Shown one piece after another: positions 5,285 to 6,703 of a stretch of DNA of 6,703 nt. Source of the stretch: Rhizobiales bacterium UBA697 (lineage in GTDB: Bacteria > Pseudomonadota > Alphaproteobacteria > Rhizobiales > Ancalomicrobiaceae); assembly GCA_002298965.1 (NCBI GenBank), contig DBMN01000314.1, positions 1-6,703 on the forward strand, written 5' to 3'. Made by a program: the position numbers and the translations under genes. Below the pieces are notes generated by a model. That model searched no databases, was not told where the DNA came from, and worked only from the letters and a program-made list of their open reading frames with translations. The stretch's first letter is position 1. The number at the start of each line of letters is the position of its first letter.

Positions 5285-6195
5285 GCGTCCCCTCCGATCA
5301 GGGCGGCGAGGCCCTCTTCGAGCCCGATCCGCGCCCGCCAGCCCGGCAGGATCTCGCCCGGCGACGGCGCCATCACCTCGCCGACCCGGTAGGGCCGTTC
5401 GCCGAAGGCGACGGGCATCGGGCGGCCGGAGACCTGCTCGAGGATCGCCACCAGTTCCTTGACCGAGACGGCACGGCCCGAGCGCAGGGCGAAACGCTCG
5501 AAGGTGCCGGCAGGCGCTGCCGTGAGCCGCGCCTCGGCGGCGAGAAACCCCTCGACCACGTCGTCGACATGGACGAGATCGAGCCTCTGATCGCCGGGCG
5601 ACAGGCCGAGATGGGCTCCGGAAGCCCGCGCCGACAGGAGCAGCGGCAGGAGCTTCCGCCGCGTGTCGCCCGGCCCCCAGGTGTCGTAGAGGCGCAGCGA
5701 CAGCGCGCGCATCCCCTCGTTCGCGGCGTAATGGCCGAGGATCGCCTCGAAGGCGGCCTTGGTCGCGGCATAGAGCGAATTCGCCCGCTCCGCGCCTGCC
5801 TCGTCGACCTGCCACGACGTCCCCGCCGTGACGAAACGCGTGGTGCCCGCCCGCGAAGCCGCCTCGGCGAGCCGCGCCCCGAAGGCGACGTTGGCCTCGA
5901 TCAGACCGTCGACGTCGGCCGTCGCGTGGATCGCGGTGAACTTGGCGGCGAGGTGGAAGACGGTGGTCGGTCGGATTTCCGCGACCGCGCGGGCGAGCCC
6001 TTCCGCCGTGCCGTCGTCGACGACGATCGCGACGCCCGCCGCCTCGAGCGCGGTCCGATCCGAGCCCGGCCGCACCACGGCGGCGACCCTGCGGCCATCG
6101 GCGACGAGACGTGCGAGCAGGCGCGCGCCGACGAAGCCGGTCGCTCCGCTGACCAGAACCGCGTCCTCTTCGGTCGCTCCGCGCGTCCCTTCCAT
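5263..6195 (-). CDS. NAD(P)-dependent SDR, CDP-3,6-dideoxyhexose 4-reductase-like (RfbJ/AscF type)
   Basis: A 310-residue extended SDR, first gene of the minus-strand operon. It has SGATGFVG (residues 16-23) for dinucleotide binding, FHLAAKFTA (80-88), the catalytic region VTAGTSWQ (122-129), Tyr142 and Lys146 in YAATK, and LYDTWGPGDTRRKLL (169-183). The GTSWQ...YAATKAAFE and DTxGPxDxRxKL patterns recall the reductases that finish abequose, paratose and related CDP-sugars. Reduction of the C4 keto group after RfbH is the likely role, giving the final CDP-3,6-dideoxyhexose; which C4 configuration results cannot be read from sequence. The start at 6195 has GGGAG seven bases upstream (6203-6207). 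The longer frame from 6273 adds 26 arginine-rich residues with no Shine-Dalgarno and is disfavoured. It overlaps the next gene by 22 bases. Another SDR activity, such as an epimerase, remains possible. Confidence 0.78.
   Translation of the reverse strand: MEGTRGATEEDAVLVSGATGFVGARLLARLVADGRRVAAVVRPGSDRTALEAAGVAIVVDDGTAEGLARAVAEIRPTTVFHLAAKFTAIHATADVDGLIEANVAFGARLAEAASRAGTTRFVTAGTSWQVDEAGAERANSLYAATKAAFEAILGHYAANEGMRALSLRLYDTWGPGDTRRKLLPLLLSARASGAHLGLSPGDQRLDLVHVDDVVEGFLAAEARLTAAPAGTFERFALRSGRAVSVKELVAILEQVSGRPMPVAFGERPYRVGEVMAPSPGEILPGWRARIGLEEGLAALIGGDACSTAKR
5291..5295 (-). promoter_or_regulatory. Shine-Dalgarno fixing the RfbC-like start
   Basis: GGAGG (within GGAGGGGA on the minus strand) stands six bases before the ATG at 5284 and lies inside the coding end of the SDR gene. 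It rules out reading the long open frame above it as an N-terminal extension of the epimerase. Confidence 0.75.
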
Positions 6196-6202
6196 CGATC
6201 GG

Positions 6203-6207
6203 CTCCC
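6203..6207 (-). promoter_or_regulatory. Shine-Dalgarno deciding the start of the RfbJ-like SDR
   Basis: GGGAG on the minus strand is seven bases before the ATG at 6195. The alternative ATG at 6273 has only a C-rich stretch upstream. Confidence 0.6.
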
Positions 6208-6237
6208 GCCGTCGCGGCGAATCGCGCCCGCACGGCT

Positions 6238-6254
6238 CCTCCCTTGATGGGAGG
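6238..6254. other. Small perfect hairpin in the leader of the minus-strand operon
   Basis: CCTCCC (6238-6243) and GGGAGG (6249-6254) form a perfect six-base-pair stem with a five-base loop, about 43 bases before the start codon at 6195. On the plus strand it is followed by TTTCTC and looks like a small terminator; on the minus strand it exposes a GGGAGG that mimics a Shine-Dalgarno. Function unknown. I found no convincing -35/-10 pair for the minus operon in 6196-6366. Confidence 0.4.
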
Positions 6255-6328
6255 TTTCTCGCGCCTCGTCCATGAGGGGGCGCTGAAGGAACCCGCGTCC
6301 GCTGCTGGTGGCGCTCCACCTCAGGGTC

Positions 6329-6334
6329 TAGTGT
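6329..6334 (+). promoter_or_regulatory. Possible -10 element for the last gene
   Basis: TAGTGT, preceded by TC, fits the loose alphaproteobacterial TAnnnT -10 pattern and would give a leader of about 26 bases before 6367. The -35 region (around 6305-6311, TGGTGG) is poor, so the call is weak. Confidence 0.28.
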
Positions 6335-6366
6335 CGGCGACAAATCACCGACCGAGGACGGATTCG

Positions 6367-6703
6367 ATGTCGACCCCCGAGAACGCCGCGCCCCCCTCCG
6401 ATCCGACCGGCACCGTCTGGCGGTTGACGCGCGCGAACGGCGAGGCGATCGCCCCCGTGCTGGTCCTCGGCCCGGACGGCGCGATCGGCGGCGTCGAGGA
6501 TGCCGGCGCCCGGCGTTGGGTGATGCGCGACGATCGCCTCGTCATCCTCGACGGCGACGGCGTCGCCCGCCTGGTCTTCATGGGCGACGATCCCGCGACG
6601 GCGGCGAAGCTCGTCGGCGGTGTCGCGGGACCGGCGCCCGCCGGCCTCGCGCTCGAGCGCATCGCGCTGCCCTGCGGCCTCGACGTCGGCCTGCCGCCGC
6701 ACG
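6367..6703 (+). CDS. Protein of unknown function, N-terminal part (3' end outside window)
   Basis: Open from the ATG at 6367 to the window edge, 112 complete codons, with GAGGA (6354-6358) eight bases upstream. The protein starts MSTPENAAPPSDPTGTVWRL. After a short proline-rich leader it has a repeated strand-like pattern: VWRLTRANGEAIAPVLVL, GPDGAIGG, ARRWVMRDDRLVILDGDGVARLVF (residues 49-72), then a more alanine/glycine-rich part. The W...PDG.IGG...W...L.ILD.DG pattern resembles a small beta-rich module that I recall at the N-terminus of glycan-related proteins in Rhizobiales, but I cannot name a family. No signal peptide or membrane segment is visible. It is divergent from the deoxysugar operon, so a surface-glycan role is possible by neighbourhood only. 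Codon use is as for the real genes nearby, which supports coding. Confidence 0.7.
   Translation, partial: MSTPENAAPPSDPTGTVWRLTRANGEAIAPVLVLGPDGAIGGVEDAGARRWVMRDDRLVILDGDGVARLVFMGDDPATAAKLVGGVAGPAPAGLALERIALPCGLDVGLPPH

Noticed and set aside
4712..6343. Apparent 543-residue fusion ending in the RfbC-like epimerase
   Set aside because: The part above 5284 is an arginine/glycine-rich out-of-frame reading of the SDR gene; a GGAGG at 5291-5295 marks the true epimerase start.
6328..6702. Minus-strand open frames at the right edge
   Set aside because: They are antisense to the plus-strand gene from 6367, which has a Shine-Dalgarno and a better coding pattern but no stop within the window.

Overview
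The window is very GC-rich DNA with strong G/C preference at third codon positions. The gene content, the YcjF/DUF697 C-terminus and a TTGAC-N17-TAnnnT promoter all fit an alphaproteobacterium, probably of the Rhizobiales (Hyphomicrobiales). I cannot name genus or species from the sequence. Seven coding regions are supported, and they fill the window apart from short intergenic gaps (none reaches 300 bases).

Layout. 1-602 (+): 3' part of a YcjF-like (DUF697/TIGR01620) membrane protein. 796-1221 (+): a UspF/UspG-type universal stress protein with a strong Shine-Dalgarno and an FNR/FixK-like half-palindrome upstream. A hairpin at 1233-1271 closes this unit, and a convincing housekeeping-type promoter at 1277-1305 opens the next. 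1357-2127 (+): rfbF, glucose-1-phosphate cytidylyltransferase. 2157-3209 (+): an NAD-dependent epimerase/reductase of the extended SDR class. 3210-3404: convergent intergenic gap holding two inverted copies of a palindromic repeat and a small hairpin. 3405-4715 (-): rfbH, the PLP/[2Fe-2S] 3-dehydratase. 4712-5284 (-): RfbC-like cupin epimerase. 5263-6195 (-): SDR resembling CDP-3,6-dideoxyhexose C4 reductases. From 6367 (+), running off the window: an unrecognised protein.

How the genes work together. The centre of the window is a CDP-sugar locus. RfbF makes CDP-glucose and RfbH removes the C3 hydroxyl of CDP-4-keto-6-deoxyglucose. A cupin epimerase followed by an SDR reductase would then give a CDP-3,6-dideoxyhexose. 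RfbH plus an RfbC-like epimerase plus a reductase, in one overlapping operon, is the enzyme set known for CDP-L-ascarylose. That makes a 3,6-dideoxy-L-hexose for O-antigen or another surface glycan the best guess. The 4,6-dehydratase (RfbG/AscB) and the E3 reductase (RfbI/AscD) needed for the classical route are not in the window. The second SDR (2157-3209) has no assigned step and may mean a further modification or a second sugar.
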